Shown here piece after piece: positions 47,401-54,186 of a DNA stretch of 64,000 nt (position 1 is its first letter; each line of letters begins with the position of its first letter). The position numbers and the translations under genes are program-made. Origin of the DNA: Pseudomonas lijiangensis (lineage in GTDB: Bacteria > Pseudomonadota > Gammaproteobacteria > Pseudomonadales > Pseudomonadaceae); assembly GCF_018968705.1 (NCBI RefSeq), contig NZ_CP076668.1:5343001-5407000 (forward strand), given 5' to 3'. Below the pieces are notes generated by a model that had not been told where the DNA came from, did no database searches, and saw only the letters and a program-made list of their open reading frames with translations.

Positions 47401-49988
47401 GCCACAAGGACCGGAGCAGCCTGGCCGTGCGGGTTGGGGTCGCGCTCCCCCCAGCACCATAGTCCCATGTAGGCATGGCCCACGAGCTTTTCCAGGGTAA
47501 CAAGCTGACGCGCGTCCATCACATGGGAGTAGACCTTTTTGGGATCACGGCTGAAGGGATCGACATCCTGCGCTCCGGCCCAACGATAGATCAGGTTGTC
47601 CAGTAACTGGTCGCGGCTGGCCGCGTCGGTAGCGGATACATACTGGGCGAGCAGCGTCTTCAGTTCAGGGTCGAGCACCATGGCCTGATGCAGATCCTGC
47701 ACCTTGCCAAACCCCTTGGCGTTGGCCAGGAAATAGACATCGTCAGTGAGCGCGATGTCCCCGCTGTTGACGCGCTTGGAGGCGTCAACCTTGAACCAGA
47801 CGTCCGCTGCGGTCGACGCCATGCCGTTGGCCAGCATGATGGTGCTGACCTGGCGGTGCTCATGACCGTAGGCGTCGACATGGTTTGAGTCGGTGTAGCC
47901 TGTACTGATCGACACCACGCCAGCATCGGTCAGGCTTTGTAGCTCTCCGGCATCACTGGTGCCGTTGCCGTTGAGATCGCGCCAGACCTGCAACTTGGCA
48001 TAGGAGGCGTCCTGGGCATTGATCATGCCGTCGCCATTGCTGTCGTATTCAGCCAGGGCTTGATAACCATTCTGGGCAGTCTGCCCATTGTTCAGCAGAC
48101 TGTGGTTACCGAACAGTTCGGTACCGTTGCTGATACGGCCGTCACCATTGCGATCATGCACCAGCAGGCCGTCGTCGGGGCTGACCCAGCCGGCCATTTC
48201 GCTCAGACCGTCGCTATCGAGATCGAAATAGCTGGCACCGACCGCAAGCGTTTCAATGCCGTCGCCGTCAAGGTCGAGAACAATGGGGGAAGTACGACTT
48301 TCGGCATCGTCAGTCTCGGGAGCTTCTTCCTCTTCCTCCTCTTCGTCCTCCAGCTCCAGAGCAATGCCGAGGTCATAGTTCTTGAAAGCATTGACGGTCA
48401 GGCTGCCGTTGATGGTCAGGATGCCGTTCTTGAGCACATAAGTATTGCCGTCACCGTAATAGGTGTCTTCAGGATCTTCCTCTTTGCGCTTGCCGCCGGT
48501 GAGTCGGCGGTTCTCGAGATAGACGCCTCCGCTGCCATCAGAGTCGAAGATGACGTCATTGGACTGCGCTTTGTAGATATCGAAGCCTGCGCCTCCGTTC
48601 AGCGTATCGGAGTCGGAACTGCCTCTGTCGCCGCTTTCACTGCCTTGAAGAATGTCATTGCCATCCCCGCCTTCCAGCACGTCACTGCCATAGCCACCAA
48701 TGAGTGTGTCGTTCCCGGCGCCCCCCTCAATCGTATCGTTGCCGGAGTTGCCCGAAATGTAATCGTTGCCGCCCTCTCCTCTCAGAACGTTACTTCCCGA
48801 GTTGCCCAGAATCCGGTTGTCGAGGTTATTGCCTGTTCCATTGACACTGGCAGTTCCTGTCAACTCCAGATTCTCAAACTCATCAGCCAAGCTGAACTCG
48901 ACACTGGACTTGACGGTATCCGTGCCCTCACCTGCCTTTTCGACGACGGTGTCACCCTCGTCATCCACGGTATAGGTATCGTCTCCTGATCCGCCGAGCA
49001 TGCGGTCAGCACCTTTACGGCCATCGAGCTTATCGTTCCCGGCACCACCGTAGAGTTCGTCGTTTGAGTAGTTTGTTCCATAAAGGGTGTCGTTACCGTT
49101 GCCAGCTATAACGGCTGCACCGTCATACATGATGAGCTCGGTGACGTTATTCAGATTGTCAGGGTCGATTACACCGCTGTTATTGATATCTTTACCGTCA
49201 TAGACAACATACCGACCCTCGCTGTCTTCATAGGTAATGATATCGTTAGTCACCAGCCTTCCAAGAATGGCTGCAAACTGTGCGGCAAACCCCGGCGACC
49301 CGGTAAGAAGCAGGAGTTGATTTTCGGTTTCGATCTTTTCCTTTTCACGACTCAACGCTTCCAGCGAAGCCCAGTCAGCACTTGTAAGATTTTGCCTGTT
49401 CGTCACTGTGCCGGTAAATTTTATAGGCACTGTCCGACCGATACCGGAAGGATCGATATTTCCTACCGTTAAAGCATTTGTCACTTTGGCGAGAAGTCCG
49501 CCACCTTCATAATCGAAGTTATCGTCTACCGGTTCGACGCTGACATTGGAGATCGCTCTTGAACCGTCTTCCCCCACGTAAAACAATGCATCGGCATTGA
49601 CTTGATATCCGCTGGTACCAAATACATAAGCACGCTCAGCATAGTCACTCTGATCGACGCCTCGCGTATAACCACTGACCGACATGACCCGATCAGCAGC
49701 TTTAATCCCATAAAAGTCCAGAAGTTCGGAGGTGCTGTAAGTACCTGGAGGCAGCTTTTTATCACCGTAGTCGTTACCGGCCAGAAACCTGCGTACGAAC
49801 CTGAACTCCTCAATGCCCACGAAGCGCCCGGCGCCCGTGGTCATGTATTCATTCATATCAACATATACGGCATCACCCGTTGCATCTTTAGGACGGATCA
49901 GCTTTTCGTCCTTGAGATTGCCAGGAGGTGCGTCCTGATTGAAAAGGTATCTCGATACAATTTGCTCGCTGGTTGGCATACTCATCAT
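41496..49988 (-). CDS. Giant RTX (haemolysin-type calcium-binding repeat) secreted protein
   Basis: 2830 aa. Starts MMSMPTSEQIVSRYLF with GGGGGTGA just upstream; the second ATG (49985) is equally plausible. N-terminal ~300 residues are not recognised. RTX nonapeptides (GGxGxDxLx; e.g. LYGGAGNDKLDG) begin near residue 305 and recur in blocks to ~2030. Residues ~565-680 carry EF-hand-like DRNGDGRISNGTELFG. Haemolysin-related inserts (e.g. FDILRFGEGIRAQDLAF) separate blocks. Two cadherin/He_PIG-like domains lie at ~2200-2400, then three near-identical 90-residue units. No N-terminal signal peptide; the C-terminus should hold the type I secretion signal. Adhesin or toxin cannot be decided. Confidence 0.93.
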   Translation of the reverse strand: MMSMPTSEQIVSRYLFNQDAPPGNLKDEKLIRPKDATGDAVYVDMNEYMTTGAGRFVGIEEFRFVRRFLAGNDYGDKKLPPGTYSTSELLDFYGIKAADRVMSVSGYTRGVDQSDYAERAYVFGTSGYQVNADALFYVGEDGSRAISNVSVEPVDDNFDYEGGGLLAKVTNALTVGNIDPSGIGRTVPIKFTGTVTNRQNLTSADWASLEALSREKEKIETENQLLLLTGSPGFAAQFAAILGRLVTNDIITYEDSEGRYVVYDGKDINNSGVIDPDNLNNVTELIMYDGAAVIAGNGNDTLYGTNYSNDELYGGAGNDKLDGRKGADRMLGGSGDDTYTVDDEGDTVVEKAGEGTDTVKSSVEFSLADEFENLELTGTASVNGTGNNLDNRILGNSGSNVLRGEGGNDYISGNSGNDTIEGGAGNDTLIGGYGSDVLEGGDGNDILQGSESGDRGSSDSDTLNGGAGFDIYKAQSNDVIFDSDGSGGVYLENRRLTGGKRKEEDPEDTYYGDGNTYVLKNGILTINGSLTVNAFKNYDLGIALELEDEEEEEEEAPETDDAESRTSPIVLDLDGDGIETLAVGASYFDLDSDGLSEMAGWVSPDDGLLVHDRNGDGRISNGTELFGNHSLLNNGQTAQNGYQALAEYDSNGDGMINAQDASYAKLQVWRDLNGNGTSDAGELQSLTDAGVVSISTGYTDSNHVDAYGHEHRQVSTIMLANGMASTAADVWFKVDASKRVNSGDIALTDDVYFLANAKGFGKVQDLHQAMVLDPELKTLLAQYVSATDAASRDQLLDNLIYRWAGAQDVDPFSRDPKKVYSHVMDARQLVTLEKLVGHAYMGLWCWGERDPNPHGQAAPVLVAEYLEFKRFTAAQILAQTEYASELDIIRTAFGSDAHSISVDWNALKDKLNVLLANGQDDRIRGVIRVLTDLGTYSPSYRAQRDDAFETIAAFNPDLATFFDFSSFIGTAANNTLYGMGYGTLFYGLGGDDRLYGNAGDDSYHFARGHGNDVILDRGGLDQIVFADGIAQSDLVFSRNVTTVWIHVRNADGSDAGSLQIDNFFNFDGSLDFGAIELIRLADGSSLNQQQILALLTSNSLTQGDDLVFGTAASDTIDALAGNDNIHGLGGNDQLSGGAGNDVLMGDDGDDVLNGGTGDDTLIGGRGSDTYIFEAGHGHDVIDNVADATEVKRDRLMFGAGIEPASVIARRAGDDLLLSTSANDSIRLNGYFVSEAGNGTAVDEVVFHDGTLWGIADIKRKVLEASAGNDELLGYASNDVLNGLGGDDFIAGYGGNDTLFGGDGQDSLDGGVGNDSLYGEAGNDNLYGGEGNDLLDGGDGNDWMNGDVGDDTLIGGAGDDSLNGGAGRDTLQGGAGNDYLYGDAGDDFLAGGEGNDRLDGGSGTNSYLFARGGGQDLILDAYENVVTIYLADLPLETLVFRRKGTSLDVYFPDSPQDLLSLAYFFNNETPSGGIHLHYGDGLEAVISPEQLHLLTLEGTEAADLIQAYSGNDLIEARGGDDEVYAGAGNDSIDGGEGNDYIDAGDGDDTLQGGNGNDTLLGGLGDDVLTGGSGNDRMDGGGGNDRYLLRAGWGDDIIFNSVGSDSVHFSGVAPTDLLLRRDGLDLLVIHQVTGDRLRIQGQFSYQAGQPGATAVGRFVFDNAMVWDFEALRLKAIEGSDKDDAILGHADNDVIEAGAGNDYVDAAEGDDVVAGGDGNDTLYAGGGNDTLHGDDGDDLLIGGGGFDTLHGGAGNDTLRGYGLLDGGTGNDLIEGSGELLGGDGEDILRGQGNDILSGGAGNDVLEAYSNPWIRNTNTLSGGTGDDTLYGSFGDDTYLFNLGDGLDLLIERRAEQAYSNIAPSFDILRFGEGIRAQDLAFTRTGNDLVISHSNGTDAITVQNWYQEPSDHFKLESFKFADGTVLSGLDVEARAITLGSSGNDTIIGYRNQDDRIYGGAGDDQLWGQAGNDLLVGGDGADYLDGSIGNDRLEGGAGNDSLMGGQGADVLVGGAGDDYYAIDDVNDQIIELANEGDDFIRTTVSYTLGANIERMASDGSANLVLTGNELANGLWGNAGDNVLAGLLGNDYLSGGTGNDVYVFNLGDGQDTIDNTDAISAVDTLRFGLGISDNDVLAFQQGEHLFLKIKGANDQIALSGYYSANTVSNGVTVDKKIDRVEFANGVVWDQARLQEVASRAASNKAPVVNASVPSLTASQGAAFSYTIAENTITDPDAWDSITYSVKMRDGSDVPAWLKFDAKTRTLSGTPSASDVGSLQFILWGTDNYGYAAGTYANLTVTLPNQAPRVANALADQSVAEGAVLSYTVPSGAFTDPDSGDTLTYSATLADGSALPSWLTFNASTRQFSGTAPTSAIGKTSVKVIARDKGGLTASDVMDIVVTVQNLTLNGTSGADTLTGRSGNDTLSGVAGNDTLTGNAGNDRLDGGAGNDTMRGGTGDDTYVVDSASDVVIENAAEGTDTVESSVTLTLGANVENLTLTGTSAINGTGNTLDNILTGNSAINTLTSGAGNDRLDGKAGADRLIGGAGNDTYVVDNTSDTITENANEGTDTVESSVTWTLGNNLENLTLTGTSALNGTGNALDNILTGNSAVNTLTGGAGNDRLDGKAGADRLIGGTGNDTYGVDNTGDIITENANEGIDTVESSVTWTLGSNLENLTLVGTSAINGTGNALANVLSGNAAANTLTGGAGNDTYILGRGYGVDTVVENDSTSGNIDVASFMEGIAADQLWFRKVSGTNNLEVSIIGTSDALVIKDWYAGSATHVEQFKTSNGKTLLDSKVQGLVDAMAAFSPPAAGQLTLPDTYKEQLSSVIAANWQ

Positions 49989-50770
49989 TCACCCCCTGAA
50001 TTGATCCATATTATGCTGCGCGTTCCAATTCCATTATCACCCGTCAACACCTCTCCACACCCCGATGAAACCGCCACATGGGTATGAGTAGCAAAGTCTC
50101 TGGAAATAGAACTCAACGTATTATTCCAGGCCTGCTCTTTCATCTGTTGATAGCGCTCCTCGGTTTGACTGTATTTGTCATTTCCGCAGCACTCAACATT
50201 GACGAAAGTAAAACCCACTTTATAAAAGCGGCTTCCGAATCCTCTGACTCTGTCGTAAAAACTAACCTGATCACGTAATAAAGCCGTGTCTTTTACAATC
50301 GAGACATCTCGCGAATCAGTAAACGTCGAGGAGCCACCGCGTTGGTCGTAATAGCTCACCAGAACGAACGGCTCACGGGGGTAGTCAATCCTGCGCTCTT
50401 CTCTGAAGGGCGCAAGTAATTTTATCCCGAAATTATCTTCAAAAGACCGGTCATTGTTTTTTGAGGTCTTGATTATCCGAACAGGGTCATAATACTTGGC
50501 ATCGTATACAACACCTGTCTTTAGAAAATCATTACCATCATGTCTTTTGTAAAGATAACTGTTTTCGACTTCAAACCTGACCAGACTCTCAAGAAAACGC
50601 TGCCGATGCTCTTCATCACTGAGCACTTTCCCTTCCGCCAGACATAGCGTCGCATCGGTCCAGAAAAGCCGGTAAACAGCAAAACTTCCGGGTACGGCTA
50701 TCAGCAAAAAGATGACGGCCAGCACAATGAATTTCAAATCGCCCCACAATGTTCTTTTATGCACTGCCAT
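49985..50770 (-). CDS. Unrecognised single-pass membrane protein coupled to the RTX gene
   Basis: 261 aa. After a short basic start (MAVHKRTLWGDLK) a single hydrophobic segment FIVLAVIFLLIAVPGSFAVY spans residues ~14-33. The rest is hydrophilic and presumably periplasmic, with a C-terminal region containing three cysteines (NVECCGNDK, SSGCGEVL). Its TGA overlaps the first ATG of the RTX gene (ATGA), so the two are translationally linked. I do not recognise a family. An accessory or chaperone role for the RTX protein, or protection from it, is suggested only by position. More AT-rich than its neighbours. Confidence 0.75.
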   Translation of the reverse strand: MAVHKRTLWGDLKFIVLAVIFLLIAVPGSFAVYRLFWTDATLCLAEGKVLSDEEHRQRFLESLVRFEVENSYLYKRHDGNDFLKTGVVYDAKYYDPVRIIKTSKNNDRSFEDNFGIKLLAPFREERRIDYPREPFVLVSYYDQRGGSSTFTDSRDVSIVKDTALLRDQVSFYDRVRGFGSRFYKVGFTFVNVECCGNDKYSQTEERYQQMKEQAWNNTLSSISRDFATHTHVAVSSGCGEVLTGDNGIGTRSIIWINSGGE

Positions 50771-50856
50771 ACCTGGACTTCCTGTTGAGCATTCACAGCG
50801 ATGCCCGGGAAACTCTGATCCCAGGCCAATAATGGAAATGTGTAGAGCTATCGAGC

Positions 50857-51810
50857 TTATGCCTGCCGGTTGAGGCTGCGCTCACCTCGCAAGACTTCCA
50901 GCGCCTCGTAGGACGTGCGGGTCCAGCATTCTATCCGTTCCCTGAGCAGGTCGCTGGCCTCACGGTGTTTATCCCGGCTGTCGGCAACAAATACCTGGCC
51001 CGGTTGTTTGGCGTGCTGGACCGTCGCCAGCAGCGCCTTGCTGCGTTGCGCAGCCTCAAGCCCGAAGAAGTCCGCCAGGTGCCCTTCCATTGCGCCGGGG
51101 AGTTCCCGGTAGTTCACCGGCAGGCCGCCAAAAGCGCGGCAGTATTCAAGACCGAAGTCGAGAATCCGGCCCAGTCGCTGAGCGATGTAGTCTTCCCGGA
51201 TACTGCCCTGACTTTCCCCATCAAGCGAGCTGGGGCCAATGATGCCGGGCACCATGTGCATGCCTGCACGGCGTATATGGGAAACGGCAATTTCCAGAGG
51301 CTCGCGATACACAAACATCCACGGCACATCAGGAAAGCACTCGCGCAGCAGCGGCAATTCACCGATGTTCCACGCATCCAGTTTGATCACCAGTTTCTGC
51401 TCGGTGCCGCGTCGGAGCTGGCCATAGGCGGCGAGCAGGCCACGCAGGGCCGCATTACGCAAGTCGGAATCAAGCGTGCCGCGCAGCAGTGCATCGAGCG
51501 GTGGCGGTTCGGAAATCACTATCGCTTCGTCGAGTTGCGCCAGCATCTGGCCGATCAGGGTCGAGCCGCAACGGGAAGCGTGATAAACGAAGGCCGTAGG
51601 TTCAACGGCAGGCAGTTGCCAATCACACAACACGGCAAGGGGTGTTTCACGACGGAACGCCTGATTGAAAGGCAGGCGCAGCGCTTCGTCCACCGCATCG
51701 CGAAAGAACGGCTGATCGAGTTTGCGCTCGCCAAACCAGCACCAGTCCACTCGCCACTCATGGGCTTGCTGCCAGATGCGGATGGGCAGCCAGTCTTTCA
51801 GGCTGTCCAT
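50857..51810 (-). CDS. P-loop sulfotransferase-family protein 1
   Basis: 317 aa from ATG 51810 (ATG 51822 is an alternative). The PAPS 5'-phosphate-binding loop is FVYHASRCGSTLIGQMLAQ at residues ~73-91. The 3'-phosphate region is FVYREPLEIAVSHIRRAG with arginine and serine (~165-182), as in sulfotransferases. Substrate unknown. It overlaps the end of the hydroxylase gene and so is part of the same transcript (adhesin-tolC-hydroxylase-sulfotransferase). Bacterial members sulfate glycolipids, polysaccharides or peptides. Confidence 0.85.
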   Translation of the reverse strand: MDSLKDWLPIRIWQQAHEWRVDWCWFGERKLDQPFFRDAVDEALRLPFNQAFRRETPLAVLCDWQLPAVEPTAFVYHASRCGSTLIGQMLAQLDEAIVISEPPPLDALLRGTLDSDLRNAALRGLLAAYGQLRRGTEQKLVIKLDAWNIGELPLLRECFPDVPWMFVYREPLEIAVSHIRRAGMHMVPGIIGPSSLDGESQGSIREDYIAQRLGRILDFGLEYCRAFGGLPVNYRELPGAMEGHLADFFGLEAAQRSKALLATVQHAKQPGQVFVADSRDKHREASDLLRERIECWTRTSYEALEVLRGERSLNRQA

Positions 51811-52586
51811 TGTCGATTCCATCGATTGCGCCCCAGACGCATCGCAGCGCGTATGTCTTCACGACCGAAGTGCAGGCCACGTTCGGCCCCCATTTCCAGA
51901 GTACGAGCGATGAAAAGCTCGATGTCAGGCTCGGCCTGCAGGATACGGCACAGCCGGGGATCGCTCTCCAGCAAGGCCCTGAACTGTACAAAAGCTTCGG
52001 CAGCACGGCCCAGACCGGCGGGTGGCGTTGTGGATAAACCGGCTTCGATCTGCTGTTCCAGCCAGGCATTGGGTCGGCAGTCGAGCACCAGATGCACCCG
52101 CTCTTGTTGCCCCCAGTTATCGACGCTGTGAGGCCTGGCCAGATCGAGAAACCAGCACTCGCCCGCATTCATCGGGATACGTTGGCGGTCCAGCATGAAG
52201 TCCACGTCCGGTGAACTGAGCAAGGGAATGTGCAGACGACGATCAGCCTGCGGACCATCGAGGTCGTAGTCGCGGTGTTCGTGGATCCGGCTGCCCGGCC
52301 CGAGACGCAATAGGCGGGCGCTGCGAATATCCAGCGGCAGGTCGCGCAGGGCTGTGGCCCAACGTTCGTCGGTTCGCCATGGTTCCCGGAGGATGGCTTC
52401 GCCTGCGCCCGAGGATAATTCGGTCAGGGCATCGGCAGCGGAAATCAGCGCGACACCGGACCACTGCCCTTCGTAGTAACCGGCATTGAAATGCGCAGCC
52501 CAGGCCGTGTCGGCAATACGCGAAAGCGCCTGTAACAGCAGAGGCAGATCCGCTGTTACAGGCAAGCGGGAAAAGACCGGAAGCAC
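51798..52586 (-). CDS. Aspartyl/asparaginyl beta-hydroxylase-like protein
   Basis: 262 aa. The start appears to be GTG 52586, 7 nt after the tolC stop codon region. The 2-oxoglutarate/Fe(II) fold is indicated by HEHRDYDLDG (H-x-D metal ligands, ~residue 104), the strand RRLHIPLLSSPDVDFML, GECWFLDLARPHSVDNWG (second histidine) and RVHLVLDC. Such enzymes hydroxylate Asp/Asn side chains in proteins, or free or carrier-bound Asp in natural-product pathways. A C-terminal ~75 residues form an extra helical part. Sandwiched between tolC and a sulfotransferase. Confidence 0.85.
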   Translation of the reverse strand: MLPVFSRLPVTADLPLLLQALSRIADTAWAAHFNAGYYEGQWSGVALISAADALTELSSGAGEAILREPWRTDERWATALRDLPLDIRSARLLRLGPGSRIHEHRDYDLDGPQADRRLHIPLLSSPDVDFMLDRQRIPMNAGECWFLDLARPHSVDNWGQQERVHLVLDCRPNAWLEQQIEAGLSTTPPAGLGRAAEAFVQFRALLESDPRLCRILQAEPDIELFIARTLEMGAERGLHFGREDIRAAMRLGRNRWNRQWTA

Positions 52587-52592
52587 GGATGC

Positions 52593-54113
52593 TTACTTGG
52601 CCTGTACTTCAGCCGCCTTCACAGGCTCGGCGATGTTACCCGCCGACCATTGGTTCTCACGGGATGCCAAGGCCCCTGCGATCACTTGAACATCGCTCGA
52701 AGGCAATTGCTCCGGCAGAGGATCAAGCCCGGCACTGGCAAAGATCTGACCATAGGCATTGCGCAGATCGGCGTAGGCCAGGTCACGGCGCAGGTCGGCT
52801 TGCAGGGTATTCAGTTCGCCCTGGATCAGGTCCAGCTCACCAATGCCTGCGGCCTTGTAGCGGTTGCGCAGTTGGCCGACGATTTCGCCGTCGATATCGG
52901 ACAATTGCTGGCTGGTCTTGAACTGACGCATGGCTTCGCGATAGTTGGCGTTGGCCACGTAAAGCTGGGCCAGCACGGCAATCGACATGGCCTGACGACG
53001 TGCAGCTGCGACTTCTTCACCGGCCTTGGCAACGTCGATAGCCGCAGGCGCGGAGATCACGTTGAACAGGTTCCAGGTGACCTTGACGCCCATGTCGGCC
53101 CATTTGTCATTGACCAGGAAGGAGTTGCTGTCGTAATGGCCCCCGGCGGAGAATTCCAGGCCCGGCAGCAGGCGCAGCATGGCTTTGCGGGTTTCGGCAG
53201 AGCTGATACGGGTCTGGTAATCCTGCTCGCGCAGTTCCGGACGGGTAGCCAGGGCTTCGTGTTCCAGCACGCTCATGTCGACTTTCAGTTCCGGGATCGA
53301 GTAATCGTCCGGAGTCGCCAGGGTCAGCTCACTGCCAAGAGGCAGGTTGATCAGGGTTGCCAGTTCGGTCTTGGCCAGCGACAACGCCTTGCGCTGTTCT
53401 TCAAGCTGACGGGTCGCCTGGATCAGCGAACGCTGGTAGCTCAGTGCCTGAACCGGATCGCCGACGCGCTGCGCGCTCATTTTCTGGCTGTTGCCCTGAG
53501 CCTGCTCGACGCGGGCCATCAGGCTGTCGATCTGCTTGAGCAAACGTTCGGCGGCCACTGCACGCCAGTAGGCCGAGCGCACGTCCTGAACGATGGTGTT
53601 GACGACCTTGCGGCGGCGCTCCTGAACGATCAGGCGCTGGTCGCCCTGCTGCTTGGCGCTGATGTAGCTGACGCCGAAGTCGAGGACGTTCCAGACCATG
53701 GTGAGGTCGGCGACGCGACGGCTGCGATCCTGGGAGGTCGAGGGTTCCAGGGACTGGGTGCCAGTCTCGACACTTTCACTGCTGGAGGCGCTGACGTTGC
53801 TGCGCCCGGCGTAGCCTGCGGAAAGAGCCATGCGTGGCAGCATGTCGAAGCTGGCAAGGTCCAGCTGACGCTTGGCCAGGGCTTCTTCCATGATTTTCAG
53901 GCGGGCTTCAAGGTTGTACTTGACCGCACGAGCCATGGCCTGGTGCAGGGTCAGGGGGCCGTTCAAAGGCTCCTGATTCTTGTACATATCCTGCAGATCG
54001 CTTTGTGCGCGTTGCTCACTGACACTACGGTCGATCGGCTTGCTGGTGACAGCACAACCACTGACGACCAGCGCCAGCAGGCTGACACTGAATAACTTCT
54101 GACTTCTATTCAT
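52593..54113 (-). CDS. TolC-family outer-membrane channel lipoprotein
   Basis: 506 aa from ATG 54113 (AAGGATG). Lipobox in LLALVVSGCAVTSKP gives a lipid-modified cysteine near residue 17. The body is the coiled-coil TolC fold: ARAVKYNLEARLKIMEEALA, YQRSLIQATRQLEEQRKALS, RNRYKAAGIGELDLIQGELN. It provides the outer-membrane pore of type I export or efflux. The place between a giant secreted protein and modifying enzymes, with a membrane-fusion gene 9 kb away, points to export of the adhesin. The ABC ATPase is not in this window. Confidence 0.92.
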   Translation of the reverse strand: MNRSQKLFSVSLLALVVSGCAVTSKPIDRSVSEQRAQSDLQDMYKNQEPLNGPLTLHQAMARAVKYNLEARLKIMEEALAKRQLDLASFDMLPRMALSAGYAGRSNVSASSSESVETGTQSLEPSTSQDRSRRVADLTMVWNVLDFGVSYISAKQQGDQRLIVQERRRKVVNTIVQDVRSAYWRAVAAERLLKQIDSLMARVEQAQGNSQKMSAQRVGDPVQALSYQRSLIQATRQLEEQRKALSLAKTELATLINLPLGSELTLATPDDYSIPELKVDMSVLEHEALATRPELREQDYQTRISSAETRKAMLRLLPGLEFSAGGHYDSNSFLVNDKWADMGVKVTWNLFNVISAPAAIDVAKAGEEVAAARRQAMSIAVLAQLYVANANYREAMRQFKTSQQLSDIDGEIVGQLRNRYKAAGIGELDLIQGELNTLQADLRRDLAYADLRNAYGQIFASAGLDPLPEQLPSSDVQVIAGALASRENQWSAGNIAEPVKAAEVQAK

Positions 54114-54149
54114 CCTTCGACCGCCCCTGTCCCACATTCTTTTTTATAA

Positions 54150-54169
54150 GCGCCGGGATTTGCCGGCGC
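54150..54169. terminator. Hairpin between the giant adhesin gene and tolC
   Basis: GCGCCGG / CCGGCGC arms around a 6-base loop, in the 73-bp gap between the tolC ATG and the adhesin stop. It is followed by TTATAAAAAA rather than T's on the minus strand, so it likely attenuates or stabilises rather than fully terminates. Confidence 0.4.
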
Positions 54170-54186
54170 CTGACTCAAACGCTGTT

